A stretch of 64,000 bases of DNA, taken from the NCBI RefSeq assembly GCF_018139145.2, contig NC_059486.1:9424001-9488000 (forward strand), written 5' to 3'. Positions 41,069 through 52,902 of the stretch are shown piece by piece (positions within the stretch are counted from its first letter, which is position 1; every line of letters begins with the position of its first letter). Origin of the DNA: Gymnogyps californianus (taxonomy: Eukaryota; Chordata; Aves; Accipitriformes; Cathartidae). The notes beneath the pieces are model-generated. The model saw only the letters and a program-made list of their open reading frames with translations, was not told the DNA's origin and made no database searches. The position numbers and the translations under genes are program-made.

Positions 41069-42301
41069 GTACTGTATGTCTTTGCAAATACATCATGGCT
41101 GCATTAGAGCAGCCCGTTCATCTTAGTGGTGGGTATCAGGACGTACAGAGCAATTTCAAGTCGGCACAGTAGTAGCAACAGGAATGTCCTCCCCTACTTT
41201 TAGTCAACCCTAAGAAGTGTGGCTTTGAAAAGCACTGTCCCTCTCCTTGGAGTGTATCAGATGAAATCATTCTCACTAACGATGATACGCAGCCTCCTTG
41301 GCTTTCATTTTAAAATAGAGCAGCTCTGAGAACATAAATTTGAGGTAATCATTTTCCCAAATAGGATGCCACAGACGTCATCAAGAAAACATCAGCAGTC
41401 AAGAGAGCTAAAATAATTACAGTTAATGAGAACAGTTGAGTTTACTGAATCGTTTTTAGGTCAAGAACCGCCCCTTTTTTGGGTTTTGCCAAACTATTTG
41501 AAGGATTACATTCACTCTATTAATTCATTTTTGCAGTCCTCCTTGTTCAAGATAAAAAGGAACATATCTTTGTTCAGATTATGAGGTGAGGCTACCATTT
41601 GGCAGGTCTTTATCTCATCGTGAAAAAGTCATTAGAGGAAAAACAATTTTGCTGCTTTGTGCTCAGATCCTGTATTTTCATTTGCACTTGTGTACCAGTA
41701 TTGAGTAAGACCTTGGGACACCTACTTGGAGATAGCTGAGTGGATAGGTTACTTAACTCTAATAAAATGCTGGATCCAAACGTGTTAGAAATGTGTAGAT
41801 GTTTTGGTTCACCTCAGCTGTCTGGATCATTTCTTTCTCTTCTGTGAACCAACCAAAACTCCCACATATGCTTGACCCCAATCTTTAAAGAAGTCAGACA
41901 TGCCTTCTGTAACTCTTTAAATCTATATCATGTGCCTGTAATATAAGGACTGCTGTCACTTGTGACTGTGAACTGGGGCGAAGTTCTAGGAGCTCTCCTG
42001 CTGTATAATGTTTTTAAGATTCTGTTTTAATTGTCTGCTTGAACTACAATTAAATCCAAAGGCAATATATTTTCACACGAGACAACTAAATGGACATTCT
42101 TCCATTCTGTTCCATTTGATTGACTTCATATAAAAATAAGTCAGGCACTTCAGATATTGATACAAAGTGCAAGTTTTATTGCATAATATCATTTTGCATC
42201 CTAATATAACTATCCCTAGCAGTAACTGTGAAAAGACATTTAGTAAATTCAACAGAAGCTATTAGTAACTGTCAGCTCTGAGAAGGCTGTTAACTGCAAA
42301 G

Positions 42302-42325
42302 AACATTGGCAGAACTGCCAATGTT
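42302..42325. promoter_or_regulatory. Perfect 11-bp dyad with NFI-like half sites
   Basis: AACATTGGCAG (42302-42312) and its exact reverse complement CTGCCAATGTT (42315-42325) are separated by AA. The core TTGGC-N6-GCCAA resembles a nuclear factor I site, which normally has five bases between the half sites. It may instead be a hairpin or chance. It lies within the intron between the second and third visible exons. Confidence 0.4.
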
Positions 42326-43418
42326 GTGTCAATTATAGCAGACGGTTAGCAAGCTGGGCTCTAAAAAGAAGTTTGTTTCTGTTGAGTGGTCGCATAGAAG
42401 GTTCTTGAGTCAAACAGGAAGTTTAGTGATGCAAGTGTCTAATTCATTAAAATTTATAATAAAGTGGAGCCACACAAGCTATTTAGCCACTATAAACTGG
42501 CATCCTTTCCTTTCAGTCTTACATGCCCATAACGAAAAAAATAGAGGCTTCATCCTAAATGACATCAAGCTTGTTGTTAAATACTTTCTCTTCTGGTTAT
42601 TTTCCTGGAGGAAAAGATGTCTGGATTTTAGTGAGTTTAAAAGAAAATAAATGTATTGAGTAGATGTGAAACTGATTGAAACAGTAGTAAAAATATATTT
42701 CCTAGTGACTCAATTCACATTTTTTAAAGCTGTGTCATAAAGCTGTCCTCATCTTCTTTAGTCCTTATAGTACCTGAGTCATAAAATAAGCCTCCTGCAA
42801 TTTAACTGTTGGTGAGCCCCTTTATCCGATAACGTTCCCTGTTATGCTCATACACTGTAATATGAAGGATTATTTACTGATTTTTCCGACACCTCATGCA
42901 GCAGCTACTTCTATGTTATGGGGGTGGCCAGACAAATACTTCACAGTCTAAACTAAAACTGACCTGTTGACTGTTTCAAAATGTCCATCTAAATAACTTC
43001 TTGTTTAAGATACCTGTAAAACTTTTCTATGTCCAAAATATGTGTATAATACTTCTAGCTTGAAGAGAAAGGCAGGCCTGAAATTTCACAAGAGCTCCAG
43101 CCCAGTTTTATAGACTTGTAAATTCTTCTTGTCTGGGGAGGCACATGAATTTTTTACTTCATTGGATCTCTGAACCCACACTTTAAATATATTGAAAGCC
43201 TTCCAACTCTGCTCATCATTGCTGTATCCTTTCACAATGACGTGCTTTACGTCACTTCTGTGCATAACAATATACTATATTCTCAATTCAAATAAATTTT
43301 TTTCACATGCTTTTTTTGTTTTTGTATAAGCCATAGGAGCAAACAAAAGGGTGCCTCATCCAACACCAATCCTGGGGAGCTCCTATGTCATGTGGTGAAG
43401 TCACATTCTCAACATATA

Positions 43419-43470
43419 GGGTCAAAATTTATATTTACACAAGAGTAATTTGGAGCAAAATTTGGCCTCG
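43419..43470. repeat. Faint ancient amniote repeat fragment
   Basis: GGGTCAAAATTTATATTTAC, ACAAGAGTAATTTGGAG and CAAAATTTGGCCT resemble a second family of short palindromic repeats seen in reptile genomes, with CAGAATTTGGCCC-type ends. The match is short and the name is unknown to me. Confidence 0.3.
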
Positions 43471-43761
43471 GTTTCTTAGAGTGAATTTTATGGGGTTTTG
43501 ATCTTGAGTAATTGCTGAAAATATAACTCTGACCCAAGGTCTGTAAAGACAGCAGGTTGTCCAAATAATGTCTTTTCCTGGAGCAAATTCACTATTGGCA
43601 TCCTGTCATACCTGGAGAATAAGCGTGTGTTTCTCAGAGAACAACAGTTTTACATACTAGTTGTTTCAATAGCTGTAGTGCAGCTAAGATTTAGCTAGAT
43701 TGGACTTGCACCGTACAGATTAATTTCTAATACAACTGTTTTCTTTCTGATCTGCTTATAG

Positions 43762-43857
43762 GTGCGTAACAGCAAAGCTAGTGGCTACTGCTTAGATCAG
43801 GGAGCTGAAGAGGATGACAAAGCAATTCTTTATCCATGCCATGGAATGTCCTCTCAG
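43762..43857 (+). CDS. GALNT9: GALNT9 coding exon (third from last): first lectin repeat
   Basis: This 32-codon exon lies between the acceptor TCTGCTTATAG and the donor CAG|GTAAAT. It encodes the alpha repeat of the C-terminal ricin B-type (beta-trefoil) lectin domain. Cys10 sits in a CLD motif, and Cys26 in YPCHG is its expected disulfide partner. Both are normal marks of the first lectin repeat in GalNAc-transferases, where the CLD Asp helps bind GalNAc on substrates already glycosylated. The acidic run AEEDD between the cysteines is a variable loop. The usual QxW ending is not evident: the exon ends in MSSQ and the next begins LVRY. Phase is 0 at both ends. Confidence 0.94.
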
Positions 43858-45588
43858 GTAAATGGTTAAAATACCATAATTAATGAGAAACCTTTAACTT
43901 GAAGAATTTTCAGAAGAAACAAAAAGTAATTTGGTGCATTTGAGTTGAGTTTGGCAGTACATTCCTGAGTTGCAAAAGAAAATATCTGGCTTTACTCCAG
44001 TCTTTTTGGGTGCCCTTTCCAAGGTTGTTCAGCATGTGAATCTATACATTGAAGATGCCAGTTAGGAAAATGGAAGAATCATGACAATTTGTTTTAATAA
44101 CAGAGCGATCCACCAAAGATTAATGAATTTAGACAGTTTGTGTGAGTGAGCAGCTCACTTGACTTACTCTAGGAATAGTACTTCTTTAAATTAACCGTTC
44201 ATTGGTCCAGTAGGCTCCTATGCAGAAATGATTTAGCAAGCTGCTGATGTGATTCCCCAAGTGGGCAAAAAGTTAAGCACATATTTAACATCAAATTCAA
44301 AGGGAATTCAGAATATCTTTTAACGTAATACTTTTCTAAAATAGAAGATTTCTTTTTTGTCAGTCCCTGTGCACATTATTATTTTCTTACAGATGTCTGA
44401 AGATTTTAAAATGATATTTCTTCTTTCCATGCTCGTAGTGATGTTACATGTTTTTTAAATATCAGTTGGATATTATTTAAATCCAGGACTTGAGCTTCTT
44501 CTGAAATGTAATTCTAGTTTCTTTTGAAGTACCATCTGAATCAAAACTACGTTAATGGACATTCTCATGCATAAATAAACTCTGACCTTATCATGGAGTT
44601 AACAATTATCTGAAGTTCAGTCATACATATATTGATTTGGAGCCCTGGCTCATACATCACCATGGAGGCATAACAAGAGTCGCAAAATATAAATATTGCC
44701 TATTGGGCTTAATTGCAAGCTGGTGAAGAGTCATACCTTATTAGAGCAAAGTGAGATAGACAGTAATTCCTACTGACACAATGTCCACCTTTGGCAGGAT
44801 CATTACGGAACAATTGACTGACACTCTCCTAGTAGAGACGGAAGGAACAGCCTTTGAGTAAGGTAACAAAATAGTGTTCCTTAATTAGATGTAAATGAGC
44901 TTTTCAAGAAGACTCTAGTCAGAGATGTCAAGGCACACAGAGAGAGTTCAGTCTCTTGCTCCATTCTAATTCTGACTAGAAAGTTGCAAATTTAAGTCCT
45001 TCCAGAAAGTCCCTTTGCAACATCTGATCTCCTATCATCATGATAGCATAGAGAAGAATAATGAAACAAATTATTCTGACTGTAATTTATTTTTCAATTT
45101 AAGTCCTTAACCTACTTGTTTGCCTCCGTGACTCCTGTTTCATAGAATACGCTTTGACTTCCAGAAGAAGAGAATAGATGGGGGCATAAGTTACTGTGAA
45201 TTTATTTGAAAGGAAGTACGATGTGCCCAGCTTCTCCTGACTAACTCTCATAAATTTGGGGGCACAAAGTACCTCACCTCTCAGCATCCAGCTCTGACCA
45301 ATTTTTCCGTTAAGGAACAGTTCATTTTCCTTTTAGTAAGATGTGAATACGTTGCCTAGTAGATGATGCCTTTTGAATTGTGGGTCCTAGACTAGACACT
45401 GGGCAGCTCTTCTCAGGTGCCAATAACAATACACAAAGTATTTACTGCCCAAGAAGTTGAAGTTGGGTCGTGACCAGTTAAATCTCTTCTGGCTCACTTC
45501 TGCTACAGGTCTTCAGTATCCTGTCTGCATGAATTTTCTGGAAAAGCCTGAAAAGCTTTTAGACTTTACATTACAGCCACAAGCTAGA

Positions 45589-45660
45589 GCCCCTTTGTTA
45601 CTAGCACTGTGTAAATGCATAAAAAGAGAAAGTCACTCTTCCCAAACCCTTAAAATCCAA
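45589..45660 (+). mobile_element. Ancient CR1/L3-like LINE fragment
   Basis: CCCCTTTGTTACTAGCACTG, TGTAAATGCATAAAAAGAGA and AAGTCACTCTTCCCAAAC follow the order of a widely shared old LINE segment with GCGCTGTACAAACACATAAC and GACAGTCCCTGCCCCAAAG. It is much older than the CR1 copy at 24820. Assignment to a named family needs an alignment. Confidence 0.4.
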
Positions 45661-47064
45661 AGCATCCCCTGTGTGTGAGAATTATAAAAGTATGGGAAAG
45701 GCAAAAAGTTAATCTACCAAATCATCCTGCAGCACTTTCCATTTCCCTTTTTTTTTTTAAAAAGGAAAAAAGTTTTCATTCTGTAAGAAACACCAAGCAG
45801 AAGGCAGAGGTGATGTTTTATCTAAGTTGAGTATTTTGCAGACAAGCATGAGTTGGAGCCACTCAAATGCAGCCAAGTTAATTAATGATTACACAGCTGG
45901 AAAACTTCTATCATCTCACCACAATTTACAAAATTAATTCAGTATGAGAACCACAGCTGCACAAACCCTAATCAAGGATATTCAAGCACATAGCATGAAA
46001 GGTGTTGACAGCAAGAGTTTTAATATATTAAATAAACATTTTTTAAAGCTCCTCTTCTAATCAGCCTGGGTGAGCATAGTTGTCTGTTATGTTTAGCTTT
46101 CAGTTTCTGACATTTTTCATCTCAAGCATAGGGCACAAAATACCCCTACTGAGTTGAGATTTGGGTTAGTTGTACATGCCTACTGAATGTAAATGAATAT
46201 AAACATGGAACTCATTTTCACCAGTTAGGTTATCACTGGTGCTTGATGTGTCCTACCAGTGTGAAAGCCACTTGCTACTCAGCTACAGTCTTGTTTGTTT
46301 TTCATAGTCTTCAATTCTGACAAGCAAATTACCAATGATTTTAGTATACACATGGTACCACTGAAACCAACAGAAGTCAGTCAAGTGTTTAAAGAAACCT
46401 GAGTTAGGAATACGATTACTGTTCATCTGTGATAAAACGTTCTTTTCTTCTTACCCTTCTATTTCCCTTGCATATTGCACACCTCTGAATGGTGTTGTCC
46501 TGCATTACCAGTGAAAAATAAAACCACTCCGCTGTTACTGCTCCATGAACAAAATGCCTTTCCCTATGTGTATTCTCAAGATCAGTTTTTACCATGATAA
46601 ATCACATCTTTTCAATGACATCAGCTTTTAAATTTCTTTATTGAAACAGGGACAAGCTCTTTTATGGACGCTCTGGAATGCATTTAGCCTGAGTTTACAT
46701 CAATTTAGCTTAATGAATTTGACTCGAGCTAAGTCAGTGTAAGCTATCAGTTAGGAATATCCAGACAAGGTTTTGCATCAGTCTAAGTTGATTTCAAAAC
46801 TCGCTTTACACAAAAGTAGTGTCATTTTTATATGTGTTCATTAGATTGCTGTTTGAATCTAAACCCTTTCAGGAAAAAAGGTTTGCAAATACTGCTGGGA
46901 GAGCAATAGGAAATAGTCCAGGGCTAGAGAAAATTCAGAAACAAAGCAATATATTGGGGGTCTTGAACTGCCTTGCCTCTGCATGTGGCTTGTCTTGTAC
47001 AATCACCTGTAAAGCCCATCGGTTCTACAGCACTGCATAATATCCTTCTGTTGTAAAACAAATT

Positions 47065-47088
47065 AAAAAAAAAAAAGGGGGGGGGGGG
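47065..47088. repeat. A12 followed by G12
   Basis: Twelve A (47065-47076) pass directly into twelve G (47077-47088). The purine run of 24 bases could form a triplex or a G-quadruplex-like structure and is prone to sequencing error, so the exact lengths are uncertain. Confidence 0.9.
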
Positions 47089-47125
47089 AATGACACAGCA
47101 CACGGACGACACAACCCCCCAAAAA

Positions 47126-47167
47126 TGGAATGTGTTGTTCTGGAAGTGGAATGTGTTGTTCTGGAAG
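47126..47167. repeat. Perfect 21-bp tandem duplication
   Basis: Two identical 21-bp copies (47126-47146 and 47147-47167), starting TGGAATGTGTTGTTCTGGAA and ending in G, lie head to tail. They are 37 bp downstream of an A12-G12 run. The lack of any difference suggests a recent duplication or replication slippage. Confidence 0.9.
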
Positions 47168-48398
47168 CTTCTTAGAACGGTTATAGAACACACAGGTTTT
47201 GAACCATCTGAGAGCACTGATACAGCCTCAGTGGAAACATTCACTGTCTCAGAGTCTGTCTTGAACGCTGTGATGTGGAGCTGATTATACGGTATGTGAA
47301 AGAAGAGAAGTTAATAAAATGGCATCCTGGGATAGAAGGGCCCGGGTGAACAGCCTCCTCCTCCACCCTCCTCTCTTCCCTTTCACACCGAGAGAAAGAG
47401 GAGGCACTGCAGCTGTGAAAGCGAGAACTCCCTCGGCATTGAGATCAAGCAGAAAGAAGGGAGATCTTGATGTTCAGACTCCTGGAGCTCGCAGCTACGC
47501 AAACAGACGGAGTAAGAGGAGATGAAAGGCTTTACTTCAACTGTTGCTTGAGGGCAGATATTTAACATTTTGCTTGGTAGAGCTATGGCTTTCCAGAGTC
47601 GCACACCAGGTAGCAGGTCTGGTGGATGAAAAGGTAGTTTCTTAACTTGCAGGAAGCGGTGGGTGAGATTCTGTAACAAACTGGAAGTTTGGTAACTTGT
47701 CATCTCTTTGTCTTGTGGTGGCAAGCATTCTGGAAACTTAAGGTATGTCGGACTCCTGTATAGCTCGCTGTTTCAGTTTGTGTCAGCTTACAGCTTACCT
47801 TAACCTGCAGGGCTGAAGGATCATTAAAGATTTCCTTTTGCTTGGAGAACAAGAGTGAGAGAGAGGGGTTAAATTTAGTGTGGAAAGCTACCAGACCCAT
47901 CGGTGTAACTGGTTCCTAGAAATAATTACGTGTTGTTATTTTGTGGTTTTTTTCACTTGACTGGAAATTAGCAGGAATGGATTTTCCGAAGTCAAATCCT
48001 TCAGTTAAAAGCTGGCATTTACTTATCACATTGATGCTCCTGGAGGATCACCTTCCATAGGCAGCACCACTCACTATTTTTGAACCAGATACGGTGGCTT
48101 TGATGAACAACCTTTGACATCTTTTCCATTCTGCTCAGATTTCTGAATGTTGAAGGGAAAACTATCCTATGTTATCACAGGTACAGCAGATAGTATCAGG
48201 ATTAGATCTTGGAGTATTTAATAGAGCACTTAGCTTCAGTGTCGTTTATGTGGATCCTTCAGCTCTTTTCAGATAAAAGAGAAAAACTGAGCGAAGGTCT
48301 GTCCTCATGTGATGTATAAAACTCTGTTTCTGTTCTGCAGCTTGCAATGGGAGTATGCAGATACCTAAGGCTCTCGACCCATCAAGACTTGCACAGAC

Positions 48399-48421
48399 TT
48401 TTTTTTTTTTTTTTTTTTTTT
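48399..48421. repeat. T23 homopolymer, the longest noticed in the window
   Basis: Twenty-three T follow GCACAGAC in the 8.2-kb GALNT9 intron. No retroposed body lies next to it on either side, so it is a plain homopolymer rather than a visible poly(A) tail. Other runs include A16 at 3084-3099 and T19 at 13968-13986. Confidence 0.9.
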
Positions 48422-49519
48422 AAATGAATGGGATTGAATATTCCTTAGTAAAGGGGACTTTGTCATTTGATTTTGGCTGGCTGGCACTGGGAGTGGATTT
48501 GGCGTGGTGTATCATGCCCACGGTTCCAATGCAAATTCAGAGGTTATTTCTTTTTCGGTATGGTAGTGGCACTTCAGATCAAATTTGAAGACAGCAGGTG
48601 TAACTTTCACTATTTCATTGACCTTGTACCCCAGTTCCTGCTTTCTAGTCTACAGTAATAAGCAACTTATTTTAATGCTTATTTTATTTTCACAGTGTAT
48701 GTTGTCTCTAGGAAGTTATGAAGTCTTCGGAGGGAGATGTTATTAATAGTATAGTAGTTTCTTGAACCTTAATTTCTGGTCTGATTTTGCAGAAGCAGGC
48801 ACTAAAGCTTTACTATGTAATATGGTCTGAACTGAGATAATTGTTTGTGGGTGGGTTTTTTTAGAATTTTATTTTATTTTAGGATAAGCCCTAAGTTTTT
48901 ATGACTGTTGGAACTCCTGGCAGAAAGTACAGATTCAGGAAAATTAAGCCCATGATGTTCCATTTGTCTCCTCATTGTATAGATAGCAGTTTCCTGCACC
49001 GAGCCATCTCTGACTCTGTTGAGCTGTCACGCAACTGCCACTTTCAATATTGGAGATAGTTTATAATAGAGTTAGTGTATCTTCCACTTCCAAGGCCTAA
49101 GCAGAAATGGTACTTTCTGCTTTGACAAGCTTCCGTATAAGAACATCTTTCCCAAGTACATGGCTACTGTGATGCAGAGCACATGCAATTCTGGCTATTG
49201 AGATTCTAAAGACAAAGAATATTTTAGACCATTTTAATATCAGTACACAAAATGCTGCTCGTCTTAAACCACAGCGAAAATTGATCCTACGCTACAGAGC
49301 AGGTAGCCCATTATAAACAGTGGTTCTGATTACCTAGATAAGGCAGAGCCAACGAGGTTGTTAGGTGGTATTTGGGGACCTGGAGAAGTATAATAAAGCC
49401 TGCAAGATGAACACATTTCCCAGTCAGTGTGAGTTTCAGCCATGCCTGCAGTTCATTCAAACTCTGCTGAGTACCCATTAGATATGAGAAGTGTGAAATA
49501 CACAGACAGGTTTTACTTT

Positions 49520-49561
49520 AAAAAAAAAAAAAAAAAAAGTTTTGTGGTTTTTTTTTTTTTT
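49520..49561. repeat. A19 and T14 inverted pair
   Basis: Nineteen A at 49520-49538 are separated by GTTTTGTGG from fourteen T at 49548-49561. In RNA these would pair into a long A-U hairpin with a 9-nt loop within the 8.2-kb intron. Confidence 0.85.
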
Positions 49562-52061
49562 CCTTTATATGGGGAAAAAAGGAAGTTAGTCTGAGCTGGC
49601 AGTCCGTTCATATTTTGAATCACTTTGCTTGCTTGAGCATCGTTTACGTGTGTCCCCCATACCCTTACAGCGAAAGGCAAAAAAAGTGTCTCTGTTTAGT
49701 GTGTATAGACAGCGCCTCAACAATGACATTGTTCGTACCAAGAAGCAGCCTCACGTGGTTATCCCTCTGCTGTCTCTGATGTAGGCTCTGTTCTAACTCT
49801 GCACTTCACATGGTTGCTCTGAACAGAAGTGGCAGGTGGGAAAATGAACACATACTTTGTCAAAGGGCATCTGCTCTGGGAGTGAGTAGACCATGCTCTT
49901 TTTACCACCAGCAAGATATGATTATTCATAGCATGATTCTTCTGAGGTTAATAAGGATGGCTGTAGAAAGCTAGACTCTAATTTGAGGTTTTTTTATTGA
50001 CTCTTAATGATATCTCATGCACTGGTCAGTAGCATCCAATAAATGGCAGGCACTTCTGACCTTCCTTCCCTTTCTTGTTAAGCAATTTCAGCCATATAGC
50101 AGCAATAAGACCAGACAGGCAGTGAATCTCCTGGGTAATAATTGCATTTCTTCGGTGGCTCAGATCTTCACCCTGCAGCATCCAGCCTCACTGCATACAA
50201 GCCACATAGCTGACTCCATTTTGCAGTCTTTTGGCACTTGGGTGCTGCATTTGACTACTTCTAGGGTAACAAGGGCAAAATATTATGCTGGTGTAATGAC
50301 TCTGGATTTAAACACAGAAGAAGTGAGAAGTAGATATGTCTGATTTGATGTATTGGCCTGCTGCCAAATTAACATCGTGCATTTTCGCTTTAATGTGCTT
50401 TGAAATCTCCCTCAATAGGCTCTCCTTCAACTATCTAGAAAGTAGCAATAATTAAGGGGATTACTTATTAATTTTTTCAACTTATAAATGAGGACTCCAT
50501 TGCTATCATAGCTATCTCAGTGCAAAGCGATAGTGAGCTGACAGAGCCCCTTTTCCCTCTAAACAGACATCCTAAAACCACCCTTAAGGCTTTGAGGCTT
50601 TATTAGAATATAGATTGTAGTAGAAACTGTAGTAGAAAAAAATCAGATCTGGAAAAGGCAGAATAAAGGGTTTGAAATCAACCTTCCTTCATCAAGATTG
50701 TGTTCTTCAGGCCTGCTGTCATCCAGCAGTTCTTTAGTGGCTTCTTGGGTGGCAAGAAACTTTTCAAGGTCCCCAGTGCGTCCCTAGGAAAAGCTTTTTT
50801 TCCTCCAGTGCTTTGAGATGTGGGTTTATGTCTGCTGCCAGCTCTGCCAGGAGTCTGCGGGCTCCGCGCTGGCTGCGTCCCTTCACACGCATGCTGTGCA
50901 GGAGGCTGTGCAGTCCCAGTCAGCTCGTGGCGCTCGGAGAAGGAGCAGCATCGCCTTCCCCTCTGACCCAAAACGTAGCAGCGTGAGAAGGCAAACAGGC
51001 TCTGCTTACAGAAAAAGGCTGCTGTGAACAGAGCAAAACAGTTCTCTTCCATCCCAAATCTGTATTGTGACAATCTGTCCTGATCGACAAGAGCCATCTA
51101 CAGATATTCTCTACGTCCATAACTATTTTCCCTTGGTCCGATATTAATGTAATAAAATACATTCTGGCACACTGAGACTACAAGAGACCAATTTTTTTAC
51201 CTTGCTTTCTACATACGGATTTTTTTTTTCTTGAAATTCATTTTACTGTGAACGACTTGAGGCAAGTGAAATCATCACTTAAAATAGAAGAAAGGTTAAA
51301 AAAAAAAATTACACTCCTGTAAAAATTAACATGAATGGTTGTGCCTACTTAAGTTTTTTATTAAAAAAAAAAAAACCTCTAAAATAATAAATGGCCCTCA
51401 CCTGAAGCCTCTAATTACAGCCAGTAGCATCTACCACATCACTAAATTGCAGAACAGTTAAGCCTCACACAAAACTGAAATATCGGAGTGTGATTCTTTA
51501 TTATGTAACCCTGAAGCATATGTTAGCAAATTTGCTGTTATTTCCCTCATGAATTTTTTTTTTTTTCCTGCTCATATTTTTGGATACTGGTTGCATGGTT
51601 GGATTTTTTCAGTAACATTTATTTACAAAAACTAATTAGACTTGTTGCTATCAATAGCCTCTAACAGAGCTCTTAAGAACAAACTGCATGGCAAATTGAC
51701 ATCGTGTCCTTGTTAAATCAACTCCTGCGGAGTGGGTATGATTTACATATTGATTACTTCACTTCCTTGATTGCCCTTTTGCAGTGAAATAGTGGGTAGG
51801 GAATGGTGGGGAGCAGAGGTGTGAAAGAAGGGGATATTGTGTCCTAGGAGAGACCCTGTGTTGGTAAAACAAGTTTCCCAAGCTTTGCCCTTGAGCAGTG
51901 TGTGCCAGACCGGGAAGGTCCCAACAGGCAGCAGGACAAAGGACTCCTCACCAGCGCTCGGGCAGAAGCTGGCAGGGAAGGCAGCTGGAGGTCGGTTTTG
52001 TGTCCCATCGCTGGGGTCCCTGGGGCTGGGATTAAAGGCTGCCCTTTCCTTTCTTCCCCAG

Positions 52062-52229
52062 CTTGTCCGCTACAGCTCGGAAGGCGTCCTGCAGCTGGGG
52101 CCGCTGGGCTCCACGGCCTTTCTGCCTGACTCCAAATGCCTCGTTGACGACGGGAAGGGCAGGACGCCGACTCTGAAGAAGTGTGAAGATGTCCTGAGGC
52201 CAGCACAGAGGTTCTGGGATTTCACACAG
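52062..52229 (+). CDS. GALNT9: GALNT9 coding exon (second from last): central lectin repeat
   Basis: This 56-codon exon follows the acceptor CCTTTCTTCCCCAG and ends at CAG|GTATGG. It begins LVRYSSEGVLQLGPLGSTAF, runs through KCLVDDG (Cys26) and KKCED (Cys41), and ends RPAQRFWDFTQ. The two cysteines mark the beta repeat of the lectin domain. In this repeat the family motif is CLV rather than CLD. The exon is clearly richer in G and C, especially at third positions, than the surrounding introns. The same frame reads open upstream into the intron, but the acceptor and homology place the true start here. It lies 8.2 kb downstream of the previous exon. Confidence 0.95.
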
Positions 52230-52327
52230 GTATGGAAGAGCTCGGGGAGCCTTGCAGAGATAAATTGGAGAGGAATGCTGCTCTAGATGATATTTAATGA
52301 AAAACAAGGAGGTCTTTAGAAGACTGT

Positions 52328-52883
52328 TCTAGGAATCCCCCCTTATGCCTTCTAGAAATAGTCAGATATGTTTTCCATAGGTCATGTGCTATCCAGGAAT
52401 TTTCTTATATTATTACTAGGAATTTTTAGTTATCCTCTCTTGGAATATTCTCAATTTCTGTAGCAATTGTCAAGAGCATACCTGTAACTTTTTTTTTTGA
52501 GTGTCTAGGAATTTTTGTTTCTAGAACTTTTCTAGGATTCTTCTAGCATCTTTCTAGGAATTTTTAGATCTAAAGCTTTCAAATAATTTTTAGGACTTCT
52601 GAAGCCATTCTTACAGTTTCTGGGTTTTCCTATATCTTGGGGTCTGTAGGGATTCTCTAGTGCTTTTTAGAGATTTTCTAGTGATTTCTGGGGAAATTTC
52701 TAGCAATTCCTAAATCTAGAATTATCAAGGAATTGTTTTCGCACTTTGTACGGGTTATCTAGCTTCTCCTAGGAATTTCTAGCACTTTCTAGGGACTTTT
52801 ATCACTTGATATATACAGAACTTGTCGGGCATTTTATAGCGTTTTCTAGGGATTTACAGATCTAGCACTATTTTTCTTCTAGT
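52328..52883. repeat. Decayed CTAG-rich tandem repeat in the last GALNT9 intron
   Basis: Variants of TTCTAGGAATTTTTAG and TTCTAGCACTTTCTAGGGA recur at irregular spacing of roughly 15-40 bp. I count about 19 CTAG tetranucleotides by eye in about 556 bp, where about two would be expected in random sequence. The copies are all in the same orientation on the + strand and differ by substitutions and small indels, as expected for an old minisatellite. No known interspersed element was recognised in it. Confidence 0.75.
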
Positions 52884-52902
52884 CTTTTCACCTTTTCTAT
52901 TC

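Larger units (their letters stand above)
41069..43761 (+). other. GALNT9: GALNT9 intron between second and third visible exons
   Basis: This 2693-bp phase-0 intron runs from GTACTGTATG to TCTGCTTATAG. It contains a perfect 11-bp dyad at 42302-42325 and a faint old repeat near 43419-43470. The open frame at 42405-42650 has no recognisable domain and is taken as chance. Confidence 0.9.
43858..52061 (+). other. GALNT9: GALNT9 intron between third and fourth visible exons
   Basis: This 8204-bp phase-0 intron runs from GTAAATGG to TTCTTCCCCAG. It contains an old CR1/L3-like fragment near 45.6 kb, an A12-G12 run with a nearby tandem duplication at about 47.1 kb, a T23 run at 48399-48421, an A19/T14 pair at 49520-49561, and a somewhat GC-rich patch at 50820-51000. 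No extra exon is supported. Confidence 0.88.

Noticed and set aside
47319..47525. Arg/Ser-rich frame followed by a GTAAGA donor-like site
   Set aside because: The sequence is purine-rich with a biased composition. No acceptor or promoter is clear, and the peptide matches nothing I know.
48399..48421. T23 run as the poly(A) tail of a minus-strand retrocopy
   Set aside because: No gene-like sequence is seen beside the run on the side where the retrocopy body would be, and no target-site duplication is evident.
50678..51097. Minus-strand open frame of 139 codons in the 8.2-kb GALNT9 intron
   Set aside because: It lies over a locally GC-rich patch where stop codons are rare. It overlaps open frames on the other strand and in another frame, has no recognisable domain, and no retrocopy features such as a poly(A) tail were seen.
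51837..52286. Long + strand open frame of 149 codons taken as one coding unit
   Set aside because: Only the part from 52062 to 52229 is GALNT9. The acceptor at 52060-52061 and the donor at 52230 set the exon, and the flanking parts are intron read-through.
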